Positions 1 to 8,748 of a stretch of DNA of 64,000 nucleotides are shown here, piece after piece; the first letter of the stretch is position 1, and every line of letters begins with the position of its first letter. The notes under the pieces were generated by a model that was not told where the DNA came from, made no database searches, and saw only the letters and a program-made list of their open reading frames with translations. The position numbers and the translations under genes are program-made. Source of the stretch: CAVSSX01 sp963730735 (GTDB lineage: Bacteria; Actinomycetota; Acidimicrobiia; Acidimicrobiales; RAAP-2). Location: assembly GCA_963730735.1 (NCBI GenBank), contig CAVSSX010000010.1, forward strand, positions 94,078 to 158,077, given 5' to 3'.

Positions 1-502
1 CCCCCTTCTGGAGCGCCCGGGCGGCCGTGGCCTTGTCGTCGTCGCTCATGAGGACGACCACCACCAGGCGGGGGTTGACCGTGTGGAGCTCGTCGAGCAG
101 GTCCATGGCGTTCATGGCGTCGAACTCGGCGTCGAGGATCAAGACGTCGGGTCGCTGGTTGAGCACCAGGTCGTGGGCGCCCCGGGCCGAGGTGGCCGAG
201 CCGATGACCCGAAGGCCGGTCTCGTCGGCCAGCATGGCCGACAGCGACTCGCACAGCATGGGCTGGTGGTTGACGATGGCCACGGTCGTCGCCGGGCCGG
301 CGTCGGCCTGGGGCTCCTCGGGCCGCACCGGCGTGCGGTCGGCCGGGGCCTCCCGGCCGAAGTCGATCCCGGCCGAGAGCAGCCGACGGCCGGTGCCCCG
401 ACGGTCGAACTGCACGCCCCGTTGCTGGACGATCAGCTCCTGGTCGGACGGCTGGTCGTCGTGGCGGATCCGCCACTCGATGTTGCGCAGTGCCTCGCCC
501 AT
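1..502 (-). CDS. Response-regulator receiver protein, 3' end cut by window
   Basis: Partial gene reading leftward off the window edge; about 167 codons are present. After a charged N-terminal extension of about 75 residues comes a receiver domain (TVAIVNHQPML, then DVLILDAEF, then VVVLMSDDDKA). The phosphoacceptor Asp in ILDAEF is retained, but the acidic pair that normally follows strand 1 is replaced by Asn-His. The protein closely resembles the regulator at 41461-42114 (VAIVNRQPVL, DVLVVDAEF), so a LuxR-type helix-turn-helix probably follows outside the window. The start is ATG at 502, or GTG at 508 overlapping the upstream stop as GTGA; it follows the next regulator by 2 nt, so the two are co-transcribed and probably translationally coupled. 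The domain call is secure; the output gene set is unknown. Confidence 0.8.
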   Translation of the reverse strand, partial: MGEALRNIEWRIRHDDQPSDQELIVQQRGVQFDRRGTGRRLLSAGIDFGREAPADRTPVRPEEPQADAGPATTVAIVNHQPMLCESLSAMLADETGLRVIGSATSARGAHDLVLNQRPDVLILDAEFDAMNAMDLLDELHTVNPRLVVVVLMSDDDKATAARALQKG

Positions 503-504
503 GG

Positions 505-1179
505 TCACGCCGTCCTCGTCGAGGACTCGTCCTCATGCTGCAGGAGGCCATTGCGGGCGGCGTAGGCGACGAGCTCGAGCCGGGAGTGGACGCCGACCTT
601 CACGTACAGGTGCTGGAGGTGGGTCCGGACCGTCGAGACCCCGACGTCCATCGACTTGGCGATCGACGAGGTGCTCTCCCCCCGCCACAGCCGCATCAGC
701 ACGTCCTGCTCCCGGGCGGTGAGGGCCGGCGTGCCCTTGCCCCGCTGGCCCCGGCCGAGCGACTTGGCCAGGTGCGACCAGGCCTTCTCCGACGGCGTGT
801 GGGTCCGCCGCTTGCGGATGGCCGGGGCGCTGACCCGACGGAGCAAACGCTCAACCTCTTCTACACCTTCAGTCTTGAGGGCCACACCGTCGGCCCCGTC
901 CTCCAGGGCCTGCTGGAGCATGGTCCGGTCGGAGTCGGCGGTGAGCACGACGATCGGGATCTCGGGCATGGCCTCACGCAGCAGGCGCACGCCGGCGGTG
1001 TCGGCCATGCCGGGGAAGTGCAGGTCGGTCAGCCAGACATCGGCCTCGTCCCGGTTCTTCAGGGCCAGGCCCTGCTCGGGCGAGGACACCTGGGCCAACA
1101 CCTTGTGGCCCCGCTTCATGAGCAGGGTCGACAGCGCCTCGGCAAACATCATGTGGTCGTCGCAGATAACGATTTGCAT
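505..1179 (-). CDS. LuxR/NarL-family response regulator
   Basis: 224 aa. The N-terminal receiver domain has the acidic pair Asp7-Asp8 (VICDDH), phosphoacceptor Asp52 (WLTDLHFPG), the switch Thr in VVLTADSD and the conserved Lys in ALKTEG. A linker leads to a C-terminal NarL-type helix-turn-helix (about 150-215: LTAREQDVLMRLWRGES, then VSTVRTHLQHLYVKVGV). It should be a DNA-binding regulator activated by phosphorylation; no histidine kinase is visible nearby. I chose ATG 1179 because it starts exactly at strand 1 of the receiver; upstream in-frame sequence has no family similarity. It is followed at once by the partial regulator at 1-502, forming a tandem pair. Unlike that neighbour it keeps a canonical acidic pocket. 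Confidence 0.88.
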   Translation of the reverse strand: MQIVICDDHMMFAEALSTLLMKRGHKVLAQVSSPEQGLALKNRDEADVWLTDLHFPGMADTAGVRLLREAMPEIPIVVLTADSDRTMLQQALEDGADGVALKTEGVEEVERLLRRVSAPAIRKRRTHTPSEKAWSHLAKSLGRGQRGKGTPALTAREQDVLMRLWRGESTSSIAKSMDVGVSTVRTHLQHLYVKVGVHSRLELVAYAARNGLLQHEDESSTRTA

Positions 1180-1443
1180 GCTCTCAGCTCGCTTCTGGAC
1201 CGGCGGTCCAGTGGTAGTTCCGACGTGTTTGCCGTGCGACCCCACCGACGGTACGCGAAATGCGCTCGGGGTCCAAAAGGGGCCGGCGGGCCCCGTCCAC
1301 GTGCGAGTGTCCCGGTCCCCCGGCCGACACGGAGCTCTGGCCCACGACGAGGCGCAGGCCCCGCCGATCACCCATCCTGAGGTTGGTACTCGCTGTCACA
1401 TGAGAAGTAACGGGCCACATCATCAACATGCACGGTTCAATCC

Positions 1444-1463
1444 CAATTTCTCCACAATTTCTC
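1444..1463. promoter_or_regulatory. Helically phased direct repeat CAATTTCTC
   Basis: Two identical 9-mers start 11 nt apart (1444-1452, 1455-1463) in an AT-rich island of an otherwise GC-rich region, about 265 nt upstream of the response-regulator start. Seen directly; binding by a regulator, perhaps the autoregulated LuxR protein, is inference. Confidence 0.35.
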
Positions 1464-1793
1464 GTAACCCCCGTTGGGTTTTGTGCGAAAACGAGCTGCA
1501 ACTACCACTGCACACGGAGCAATCGTCGGCGGTCCCGGCCGTCGGGGTCACGGCCGTCGGATCCTCTGCTCGGCCCTGCTCCTAGCAGCCGCGGCATGAG
1601 GTCGCGCCGGGGGCGACGAATGTCCTGGTGGGAGCGTCGCCCGGACGTCGGCAACCGGCGGCGCAGCTGGCGCTCGATGGTCGGCCCACCTCCCCGTTGC
1701 GGCGCTCGGAGGCCACCACTTTCCGCAGATAGTGTGCAACCGGTAGTGTGCAACGGGAGACGCCTTGTAACCATGACGGAGTTGTGATTGAAT

Positions 1794-1822
1794 TTGATTG
1801 CTGTAGTGATCTAGTGCTACAT
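1794..1822 (+). promoter_or_regulatory. Candidate promoter of the ECF sigma gene
   Basis: TTGATT (1794-1799) and CTACAT (1817-1822) are separated by 17 nt in a locally AT-rich stretch. This would give a leader of roughly 140 nt before ATG 1967. It is a sequence match to a primary sigma-factor promoter only; an ECF-type autoregulated promoter could also lie here. Confidence 0.3.
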
Positions 1823-1966
1823 CATGAGGGGCTACTGACGGAGGTAGTACCGATTGATGACGTGAAGGCTCTGCACATTGTCGGGGTGCGCAGAGGGAGA
1901 GCAACCGGGGTGACGGGACCCCGCCAGGAACAACCGACGAACACCGAGGGATAACGAGCCACCGCC

Positions 1967-3807
1967 ATGCTCCAATCCGACGACTTCGAGAACGACACGA
2001 GCCCCCGTGAACGAGACGGCTCGGTCGACCTCGCCCGCGACGCCGAGCTCGTCCGCCGCTGCCAGGGGGGCGACCAGCAGGCCTTCCAGGAGCTCTACGA
2101 GCGGTACCACCGCCGGCTCTACTACTACTGCCTCCGCCAGGTGCGGCAGCACCACGAGGCCGAGGACGCCACCCAGGAGGTCTTCTCCAAGGCCTGGCGG
2201 GCCCTCCCCAACTTCTCCGGCGAGCGGCGCTTCTACCCCTGGCTGACCGTCATCGCCTCGAACGTCTGCACCGACATGTACCGCAAGTCCCACCGGACGG
2301 TGCCGGTGAGCGACGTGCCGCAGAACGAGGTCGACGTCCGCACGGCCGACTCGGACGAGCAGCTGATCCAAGAGGTCGACAGCGAGATGGCCGTCAAGGC
2401 CCTCGGGCGGCTCTCCCGCCGCCACCAGCGGATCATCGCCCTGCACGAAGGCTCGGAGTGGTCGACCCGGGAGATCGCCGACCTCGAGGGCATCAGCGTC
2501 TCGGCCACCGAGACCCTCCTGTGGCGGGCCCGCCAGGCGCTCAAGCGCGAGTTCGCCGACGTCGCCCGGGCCGGCGGCCGCTACGGGATCGGCCTGGGCG
2601 TCGCCCTCGCCGGCATCCGTCGCTTCGTCCTGCGCTCGGGCATCAAGACGTCCTCCAAGATCGCCTTCCTCCCCTCGCTCCGCAGTCCCATCGGCCCCAC
2701 CATGGCCCTCGCCGGGACCCTGGCCGTCACCGGTGCGGTCACCGGCGTGGTGACCGGGGCCGTCTGGGTGGGCTCCTCCAACCAGACCTACGCCGCCGCC
2801 GCCACCCCCCAGCAGCAGCCGAACTCGGTCGACCTGGTCAACGGGTCCCCGCAGGTGGCCGTGGACGGCGACTTCGCCGCCGCCATGAACGGCATCCCGA
2901 TCGCCCTCGGCAACAGCGTCGTCGGCACCATGTTCGGTCTCGAGTCCTCCAACCTCGGCGGCGCCGGGAGTTGGAGCATCGGGGCCGCCGGCACCACCGC
3001 CGCCAACTCGACCCTCCTGTCCGACGACGGGACGCTGCCCGACGGCTCGGACCCGGGCACCGACCCGACCGACACCACGGACACCACCGACCCGACCGAT
3101 CCCGGCGACACGACCGACACCACCCAGCCGGACCACCCGATCGCCGACGCCGTGCAGAAGTTCCTCGAGTCCCTGGCGGCCCAGAACGCCAACTCGAACA
3201 TCCTGGCCATCCTGAGCCAGGCGGTGACGGGCAGCGGGACCACCACCACCACGACGCCGACCACCACCGACGGCACGGGGACCGACGGCACCGGACCGAC
3301 GGCACGGGCACCGACGGGTCCACGTCGGGTGACACGTCGGGTGACACGTCGACGAGCACGGTCCAGTCGACCATCGACGCCATCCTGCAGGCCGCCGAGG
3401 AAGCCCTCCAGGCGGCCGAGGCCGCCTGGGCCAAGGCCCACCCGACGACGACCACCACCACGGCGCCGCCGGCCACCACCTCGACCACGGCTCCGGTGAC
3501 CACGACCACCACGGCGCCGACCACCACCAGCACGACGTCGTCGACCACCACGTCGACCACCTCGACCACGTCGACCACCCTGCCGCCGACCACCTCGACG
3601 ACGGCACCGACCACCACGACGACGGCACCGACGACGACCACCACGACCAAGCCGGCGACGACCACCACGACCAAACCCACGACCACCACGACGACGAAGC
3701 CGCCCAAGACGACGACGACCACCGCCCCGGGCTCGACCACCACCACCACGACGGCGCCCCTCCAGGGCCTCTTGTGCAAGCTGTTCGGGATCGGCTGCAA
3801 CACCTGA
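1967..3807 (+). CDS. ECF sigma factor with transmembrane Thr/Pro-rich C-terminal extension (frameshifted)
   Basis: Residues 1-200 are an ECF sigma-70 factor: region 2 (ELYERYHRRLYYYCLRQV, then EDATQEVFSKAWRALPNF) and region 4 (LGRLSRRHQRIIALHEGSE, then TREIADLEGISVSATETLLW). A basic linker leads to one membrane segment at about 245-270 (AGTLAVTGAVTGVVTGAVWV). Beyond it lie an Asp/Thr/Pro linker and a Thr-rich stalk with dozens of TTTTT/TTSTT units, closing with LCKLFGIGCNT, which carries two Cys. One base is missing at about 3290-3300 in a GGCACCGGACCGACGG tract; the joined product would be about 613 aa. The architecture implies a sigma factor tethered to the membrane with an envelope-exposed tail, so release or conformational control rather than a separate anti-sigma factor is plausible. 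No anti-sigma gene follows. The sigma domain is certain; the tail function is inferred. Confidence 0.8.
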
Positions 3808-3943
3808 CCCGACCGGTCCGGCGTCCGATGACGCCACCGCCCCGCTCGAACTGACCACCAGCCGCCGTCAAGGGGCGGCGGCTGGGCAGTGCGAGAAGTG
3901 GGCGACGGCCGTCAGGCCCTGACGGCGGACCTCGCCCGACGGG

Positions 3944-4888
3944 TCAACCGGGGCGGAGCCCCCACGTCGCCTCCCAGGCCTGGTTCGGCTCGAGCACGAC
4001 CAGATCGTCACCCGAACGGAAGGCGTCGGGCGGGCACGTCATCGGCTCGATGGCCACCGCCGCCCGCTTGCGGTCGGGGTCGCCGATGGTGTCGCCCGTG
4101 TAACACATGAGGTACGAGAAGCGATCGTCGACCCACAGCTCGAGGCTCCGGTCGTCGATCGGGTTGCGCAGCGACGCCCGGGCCAGGCCGTCGCCGTCGC
4201 GACGGAGCCCGGTGAAGGCGGTGTCCATCTGGCTGTGTCCGATGGAGCGGCTGCGCAGATAGTCGAACTCGGAGCCGGCCACGTCCACGACCTCACCCGT
4301 CGGCAGGCCCCGCTCGTCGAGCACCAGCCGCTGGGTGGCCGGCAGGTGGAGGATCGACGAGTCGACCCGGTCGGTGCCGACGGTGAGGTACGGGTGGAAG
4401 CCGAGGCCGAAGGGCAGCGTCAGGTGGCCGGGGTTGCTGGCCGTGGTGGTCACCGACAAGCCTTCGCGGCCGAGCCGGTACTCCACTCGAAGGTCGAGGA
4501 GGAACGGGTAGGCCGGCATCGGATGGATCCGGTAGGTCAGGACGACCACGTTCTGGGCGTGAGCCTCGACGTCCCAGGGCGACCAGCGGACCAACCCGTG
4601 GATGGCGTTGGACTTCTCGACCTCGTTCAGGGGCGCCGCGCCGGCGACCCCGGCGAACTCGTAGGTCCCGTCACCCAGCCGGTTGGGCCACGGCGCCAGC
4701 ACCTGACCGCGTCCGCTGTGTGACCATTCGTCCGCCCCGAAGCCGTCGATCACCGGTTGGCCACTCACCGTGTAGGACCGCAGCGTGGCACCCACCTCGG
4801 CCACCACCACCTGCTGGCGCCCGTGTCCGATCATCCACTGCTTGCCGGTGGGAGAACTGGGACCGTCGAGGTCGTGGCGGAGCGGCAT
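3944..4888 (-). CDS. Aldose 1-epimerase (galactose mutarotase family)
   Basis: 314 aa, the usual length for the GalM-like beta-sandwich family that interconverts alpha and beta anomers of hexoses in the cytoplasm. Expected catalytic positions are visible: His97 in NAIHGLVRW, His165 in GLGFHPYLTV, and a C-terminal acidic residue in AIEPMTCPPDAF or VVLEPNQAWE. ATG 4888 was chosen because it begins just before the first strand and lies 48 nt from the divergent surE start; a longer in-frame extension would run into that gene. Substrate preference among sugars cannot be told from sequence. Intact frame. Confidence 0.85.
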   Translation of the reverse strand: MPLRHDLDGPSSPTGKQWMIGHGRQQVVVAEVGATLRSYTVSGQPVIDGFGADEWSHSGRGQVLAPWPNRLGDGTYEFAGVAGAAPLNEVEKSNAIHGLVRWSPWDVEAHAQNVVVLTYRIHPMPAYPFLLDLRVEYRLGREGLSVTTTASNPGHLTLPFGLGFHPYLTVGTDRVDSSILHLPATQRLVLDERGLPTGEVVDVAGSEFDYLRSRSIGHSQMDTAFTGLRRDGDGLARASLRNPIDDRSLELWVDDRFSYLMCYTGDTIGDPDRKRAAVAIEPMTCPPDAFRSGDDLVVLEPNQAWEATWGLRPG

Positions 4889-4936
4889 GTGGTCACCAGT
4901 CTGGGAGGGGTCCGGTCGGCGGTATCGTACTGGCGC

Positions 4937-5803
4937 GTGCGGATCCTGGTGACCAATGACGACGGGGTCCATGCGCCGGGCTTGGCGGCGATCGCCCGGG
5001 CCCTGGCCACCTGGTCGGCGGCGGCCTCCGACGGTGAGGAACGCGATGTCGTGGTGGTGGCCCCGCTGATCAATTTCAGCGGGGCGAGCGCCGCCGTCGG
5101 CACGGTCTACGAGCGCGACGCCATCGACTACCGACGGGTGGTCATCGAAGGGGCCGAGGCGCTCCCGACCTTCGGCATCGACGGATCGCCCGCCTTGTCC
5201 ACCATCGTCGGCATCCTCGGCGGCTTCGGCCCGACGCCCGACCTCGTCGTCTCCGGCGTGAACCTCGGGATCAACGTCGGCCGCTCGGTGCTGCACTCGG
5301 GCACCGTCGGCGCCGCGCTGACGGCGTCGCAGATGGGCGTGCGCGGCCTCGCCCTCTCGATCCGATCCATCAAGGGCCCCATCCCCTGGACGACGGCCAC
5401 CACCTGTGCCGTCCAGCTGTTGCCCACGATGGCCGCCGCCCCGCCGGGCACGGTGTTGAACCTCAACGTCCCGGCGGTGGAGCTCGACGAGCTGCGCGGT
5501 GTGCGGCGCGGCCGGGTGAGCCGCATCGGTCTGATCAAGGCGGCGACGACCGAGGGCGGTCCCTTCACCCGACCCGACGTCGCGCCGGGCCACGAGGGGA
5601 AGGTGGCGCTGGTCCTCGGGGCCGCCGTGCCGGAGCTCGGCGCGGTCGACGACGGTGACCCGAGTGACGACGCCGCCTTGGTCGCCGAGGGCTACGCGTC
5701 ACTGACGCCACTGGTCAGCGTGCGGGCCGATGAGCGCCCCGACACCGAAGAAATCGTGCAACGGGCGCTTACCTCGCTGCAGCCCCTCTTGACCCCCCGC
5801 TGA
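4937..5803 (+). CDS. surE: 5'/3'-nucleotidase SurE
   Basis: 288 aa. SurE is a metal-dependent phosphatase acting on nucleoside 5'- and 3'-monophosphates. The start shows the diagnostic metal-binding motif ILVTNDDGVHAPG (Asp-Asp), followed by the APLINFSGAS loop (Ser/Asn ligand) and VSGVNLGINVGRSVLHSGTVGAA with the catalytic Asn and Ser/Thr. GTG 4937 is the natural start because the metal motif begins at residue 7. The gene diverges from the aldose epimerase, so the 48-nt gap must hold both promoters. A 9-bp inverted repeat follows its stop. Confidence 0.92.
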   Translation: MRILVTNDDGVHAPGLAAIARALATWSAAASDGEERDVVVVAPLINFSGASAAVGTVYERDAIDYRRVVIEGAEALPTFGIDGSPALSTIVGILGGFGPTPDLVVSGVNLGINVGRSVLHSGTVGAALTASQMGVRGLALSIRSIKGPIPWTTATTCAVQLLPTMAAAPPGTVLNLNVPAVELDELRGVRRGRVSRIGLIKAATTEGGPFTRPDVAPGHEGKVALVLGAAVPELGAVDDGDPSDDAALVAEGYASLTPLVSVRADERPDTEEIVQRALTSLQPLLTPR

Positions 5804-5826
5804 CCTCGGCCCACGCGTCGAGCCGA

Positions 5827-5860
5827 CCGTCGGCGTCGCCATTCGGCGGTCCGCCGACGG
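5827..5860 (+). terminator. Stem-loop after surE
   Basis: Perfect arms CCGTCGGCG (5827-5835) and CGCCGACGG (5852-5860) with a 16-nt loop, 24 nt past the surE stop. There is no U-tract, as is usual in actinobacteria. It could instead belong to the start of the following leader. Confidence 0.4.
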
Positions 5861-6270
5861 CGCGACCCGTTGCTCACCCACAGTGGGTGGGGTACGTTGC
5901 GCCCACTCGTTCAACCAACGGTGAGCGAGCCACCACACAGCGCGGAGGCTGTGAGCGGGGCGAAGTAGCGCTTCCCGGTGGCTCTTCCCGCTGCCGCTCC
6001 ATTCCACTTCGGCCCACCGGGCCCTAGCGGCTGACGATCGCGGCGGCGCCCGACCGACCCACGACCCCTGGCTCTTCCTCCGCGCGCCAACACGGAGGCA
6101 TCAGCACCGACATCCAGGGTCTTCCCGTCTGCACCTCGTAGGGACCTACGTGAGTCCAGGGCCGCCCGTCCTTCCGACGCCGGCTTGCGAGATGAATGCA
6201 CCAAGGACGGCTGCCCGCATTCCATGCCCACCGAGCCTCCGGGCTCGTCCTCACGAAGAGGAGGCGCAAA
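5861..6270 (+). promoter_or_regulatory. Long structured leader upstream of the rpf-like gene (riboswitch candidate)
   Basis: About 400 nt without a gene but rich in inverted repeats: CACCCAC/GTGGGTG (5875-5889), CACAGC/GCTGTG around 5935-5955, CGTAG/CTACG near 6140, and GAGCC/GGCTC just before the ribosome site. A strong AGAGGAGG precedes ATG 6271. Actinobacterial rpf genes are commonly preceded by the c-di-AMP (ydaO/yuaA) riboswitch. A GAGCCACC segment followed after a hairpin by GGGGCGAAG recalls part of that consensus, but the 3' half matches poorly. Context makes a regulatory leader likely; the class is not established. Confidence 0.4.
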
Positions 6271-7088
6271 ATGCGCAAGCACCGATTGTTTGGCTTCACC
6301 ATCGCTCTCCTGGTCGTGGTCGGCGTGTCGCTCCCCCCGTCGACCGTCGCCAATGCCTCGAACACCCCGTCGACCGGCGGCGTCGACCGCACAGCCGAGC
6401 GGGCCGGCCCCGACGGCGAAGCTCCTCGTCGACTCGAACGTGACGACCACCGACACCCCGTCGAACGCCGACGGCATCGCCGCCGACTACCGGATCGCAC
6501 CGACCACGACGATCCCGGTGGCCGCACCCGCCGACGACCTCTCGACGATCCCCGGGCGTGGCACCGGTCAACCTGCCGGCCACCGTCTTCCCCCAACAGC
6601 GCGCCTACTTCGGCGACCTGGCCGTCCAACAACAGACCCAGATCGACGCCGCCCTCGTCTCCATCACCTACCTGCGCTCGCTGGCCGCCGCCCAAGCGGC
6701 CCAGGCGGCGGCAGCCCAAGCGGCGGCGGCCCACGCCGCGGCCTCGGCGGCCCAAGCGGCGGCGGCGGCGTTCGCCGGCGCGCAACACGCCGCCATCCCG
6801 GCAGCCACACCGACGCCGACGGCACCGGCGGCGTCCACGGGCGCGGCACCGGCCGGGGGTGCGTGGGCCGAACTCCGTCAGTGCGAGTCGGGCGGCAACT
6901 ACGCCGAGAACACCGGCAACGGGTACTACGGCGCCTACCAGTTCGCGCTGGCCACCTGGAACGGACTCGGGTTCTCGGGACTCCCCAGCCAGGCCTCCCC
7001 GGCCACCCAGGACGCGGCGGCGGCCGAGCTCCAGGCGCGCAGCGGCTGGGGCCAGTGGCCGGCGTGCTCCCGCAAGCTCGGACTCTGA
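6271..7088 (+). CDS. Resuscitation-promoting-factor-like secreted transglycosylase (two frame breaks)
   Basis: An N-terminal signal peptide (MRKHRLFGFTIALLVVVGVS) opens the protein. Joined across breaks at about 6400-6420 and 6550-6560, it continues with a short linker, an Ala/Gln-rich region likely to be helical (about residues 120-165: AAAQAAQAAAAQAAAAHAAA) and a Pro/Thr linker. It ends in an Rpf/lysozyme-like domain (WAELRQCESGGNYAENTGNG, then YYGAYQFALATWNGLGF), which carries the catalytic Glu in CESGG. The last residues WPACSRKLGL are typical of the family. It should cleave peptidoglycan outside the cell during regrowth or division. ATG 6271 has an excellent AGAGGAGG site. Each break adds one base inside a G/C run, so indel error is more likely than decay. 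Confidence 0.8.
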
Positions 7089-7140
7089 GCCGACCCGGGT
7101 CGCACCCATACACCAGTAAACGAACGGGTTCTGCGCGGCG

Positions 7141-7578
7141 TCAGTCGTCGTGGTCGCGACCCGGTCGTCGCAGCCGCTTGACGTCGGACCGCTGACGCTT
7201 GCTCTCGAGCCGTCGCTCCTTCGAGCCCCGCGACGGTCGGGTCGGTCGTCGCGGGGCATCGACCCGGAGCCCGTCGGCGATGCGCTCGGCCAGGCGGGTG
7301 AGGGCCAGCTGGCGGTTGCGGGCCTGGGAGCGGTCGTCGGTGGCGCTCGCCCGGACCACCGTCCCGAGTCGCTCGATCAAACGGGCCCGCTGACGGGGCC
7401 CGAGCACCGACGAGCGCTCGACGTCGAACCACACCTCGACCCGGCTGGCCGTCCGGTTGGCGTGCTGGCCGCCCGGGCCGCCGGACGTCACGGCCCGCCA
7501 GCCGATCTCGTCCAGGGGGATGGCCAGCGAACGGGTCACCCGCAGCACACCGTCCTCGACGCCACGTCCTTCGGCCAC
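7141..7578 (-). CDS. arfB: Peptidyl-tRNA hydrolase ArfB (class I release-factor fold)
   Basis: 145 aa. ArfB rescues stalled ribosomes by hydrolysing peptidyl-tRNA. The catalytic GGQ motif is present in SGGPGGQHANRTASRVEV, and the C-terminal tail is strongly basic (KERRLESKRQRSDVKRLRR), the part that in the family occupies the empty mRNA channel. Length matches the family and lacks the extra domains of true release factors. It is convergent with the rpf-like gene and divergent from the aldo/keto reductase. The frame is intact. Confidence 0.92.
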   Translation of the reverse strand: MAEGRGVEDGVLRVTRSLAIPLDEIGWRAVTSGGPGGQHANRTASRVEVWFDVERSSVLGPRQRARLIERLGTVVRASATDDRSQARNRQLALTRLAERIADGLRVDAPRRPTRPSRGSKERRLESKRQRSDVKRLRRPGRDHDD

Positions 7579-7654
7579 GGCGCGAGCGTAGGCACCGTCA
7601 CGCCGGGGCGTGGTGACCGACCCCGCCCGGTGACCCCTCCACTACGCTCCGGCG

Positions 7655-8656
7655 ATGGACTACCGACACCTCGGCAACAGCGGCATGATGGTCTCGGCCA
7701 TCTCCTACGGCAACTGGATCACCCACGGCGGCCAGATCGGCGAGGACGCCGCTGTCGCTTGTGTGCACGCCGCCCTCGACGTCGGCATCACCACCTTCGA
7801 CACCGCCGACGCCTACAACGTGGGTCGGGCCGAGGAGGTGCTCGGTCGGGCGCTCGCCGGTCAGAAGCACCAGGGCATCGAGATCTTCACCAAGGTCTAC
7901 TGGCCGACCGGCCCCAACCCCAACGACCGGGGACTGTCGCGCAAGCACATCATCGACTCCTGCAACGCCTCGCTCCGCCGACTGCAGACCGAGACGATCG
8001 ACCTCTACCAGGCGCACCGCTTCGACGTGGAGACGCCGCTCGAGGAGACGCTGCAGGCCTTCGACGACCTCGTGCGTCAAGGCAAGGTCCACTACATCGG
8101 GGTCTCGGAGTGGTCGGCCAGCGAGATCGCCGAGGCCCTGCGCATCGCCGACGAGCTGGGGCTCGACCGGATCATCTCCAACCAGCCCCAGTACTCCCTC
8201 CTGTGGCGGGTGATCGAGGAGGAGATCGTCCCTTTGTCCGAGCGGGAGGGCATCGGCCAGATCGTGTGGTCGCCGTTGGCCCAGGGCGTGCTGACCGGCA
8301 AGTACCTCCCCGGCTCCCCGCCGCCCGAGGGCTCCCGGGCCACCGACGAGTCGGGGGGCTCCCGGTTCATCAACCGGATGCTCACCGACGAGGTCCTCGA
8401 GCCGGTGGCCAGGTTCGCCGAGCTGTCACGCGACGCCGGCTACACGCCGGCCGAGGTGGCGCTGGCCTGGGTGCTGCGCAATCCCAACGTGGCCTCGGCC
8501 ATCGTCGGCGCCACTCGGCCCGAGCAGGTGCTCGAGAACGTGAAGGCCATCGACGTGACGCTCGACGACGACCTGGTGGCGGCCATCGATGCCGCCCTCG
8601 AGCCGGCCATCCAGCGCGACCCCTCCCTGACCGTCAGCCCGTCGGCCCGCCCCTGA
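7655..8656 (+). CDS. Aldo/keto reductase
   Basis: 333 aa NADPH-dependent TIM-barrel oxidoreductase related to the voltage-gated potassium-channel beta-subunit group. The catalytic tetrad is visible as Asp and Tyr in FDTADAYNVGRAEEVLG, Lys in IFTKVYWP and His in LYQAHRFD. C-terminal cofactor-binding segments are WSPLAQGVLTGKY and ASAIVGATRPEQVLENV. Substrate is not predictable. It is a single gene with its own short upstream region; the CsoR operator begins 49 nt after its stop. Confidence 0.9.
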   Translation: MDYRHLGNSGMMVSAISYGNWITHGGQIGEDAAVACVHAALDVGITTFDTADAYNVGRAEEVLGRALAGQKHQGIEIFTKVYWPTGPNPNDRGLSRKHIIDSCNASLRRLQTETIDLYQAHRFDVETPLEETLQAFDDLVRQGKVHYIGVSEWSASEIAEALRIADELGLDRIISNQPQYSLLWRVIEEEIVPLSEREGIGQIVWSPLAQGVLTGKYLPGSPPPEGSRATDESGGSRFINRMLTDEVLEPVARFAELSRDAGYTPAEVALAWVLRNPNVASAIVGATRPEQVLENVKAIDVTLDDDLVAAIDAALEPAIQRDPSLTVSPSARP

Positions 8657-8704
8657 TCGGGCACCGGGCACCCGGCCCGGACCCCGCCGCCACCGTCCCG
8701 TCAC

Positions 8705-8721
8705 ATACCCCCTAGGGGTAT
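8705..8721. promoter_or_regulatory. CsoR-type operator
   Basis: Arms ATACCCC (8705-8711) and GGGGTAT (8715-8721) flank CTA, 28 nt before csoR. This matches the known pseudopalindromic consensus of Cu(I)-sensing CsoR repressors (TACCCC...GGGGTA). It lies where it would block transcription of csoR and the following permease, so Cu(I)-triggered derepression of the operon is expected. Confidence 0.8.
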
Positions 8722-8748
8722 ACTCCGGCGAGGACGAGGAGGGCGCGC

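Larger units (their letters stand above)
1180..1966. other. Divergent intergenic region between regulators and ECF sigma gene
   Basis: About 790 nt with no convincing gene. It contains an AT-rich patch at about 1440-1500 with two copies of CAATTTCTC (1444-1452 and 1455-1463) spaced 11 nt, one helical turn, a layout typical of dimeric regulator sites upstream of the 505-1179 gene. It also has a tandem pair of TAGTGTGCAAC motifs at about 1731-1754, and a candidate promoter for the sigma gene (separate entry). Short open frames here show no recognisable protein. Confidence 0.5.

Noticed and set aside
1832..3871. Long minus-strand open frame full of Trp/Ser and other low-complexity repeats
   Set aside because: It is the antisense shadow of the Thr-rich sigma-factor tail; it has no recognisable domain and the plus strand carries clear sigma motifs.
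5827..5889. Treating the surE-side inverted repeats as part of a known operator
   Set aside because: No consensus matched; a terminator and leader hairpins explain them more simply.
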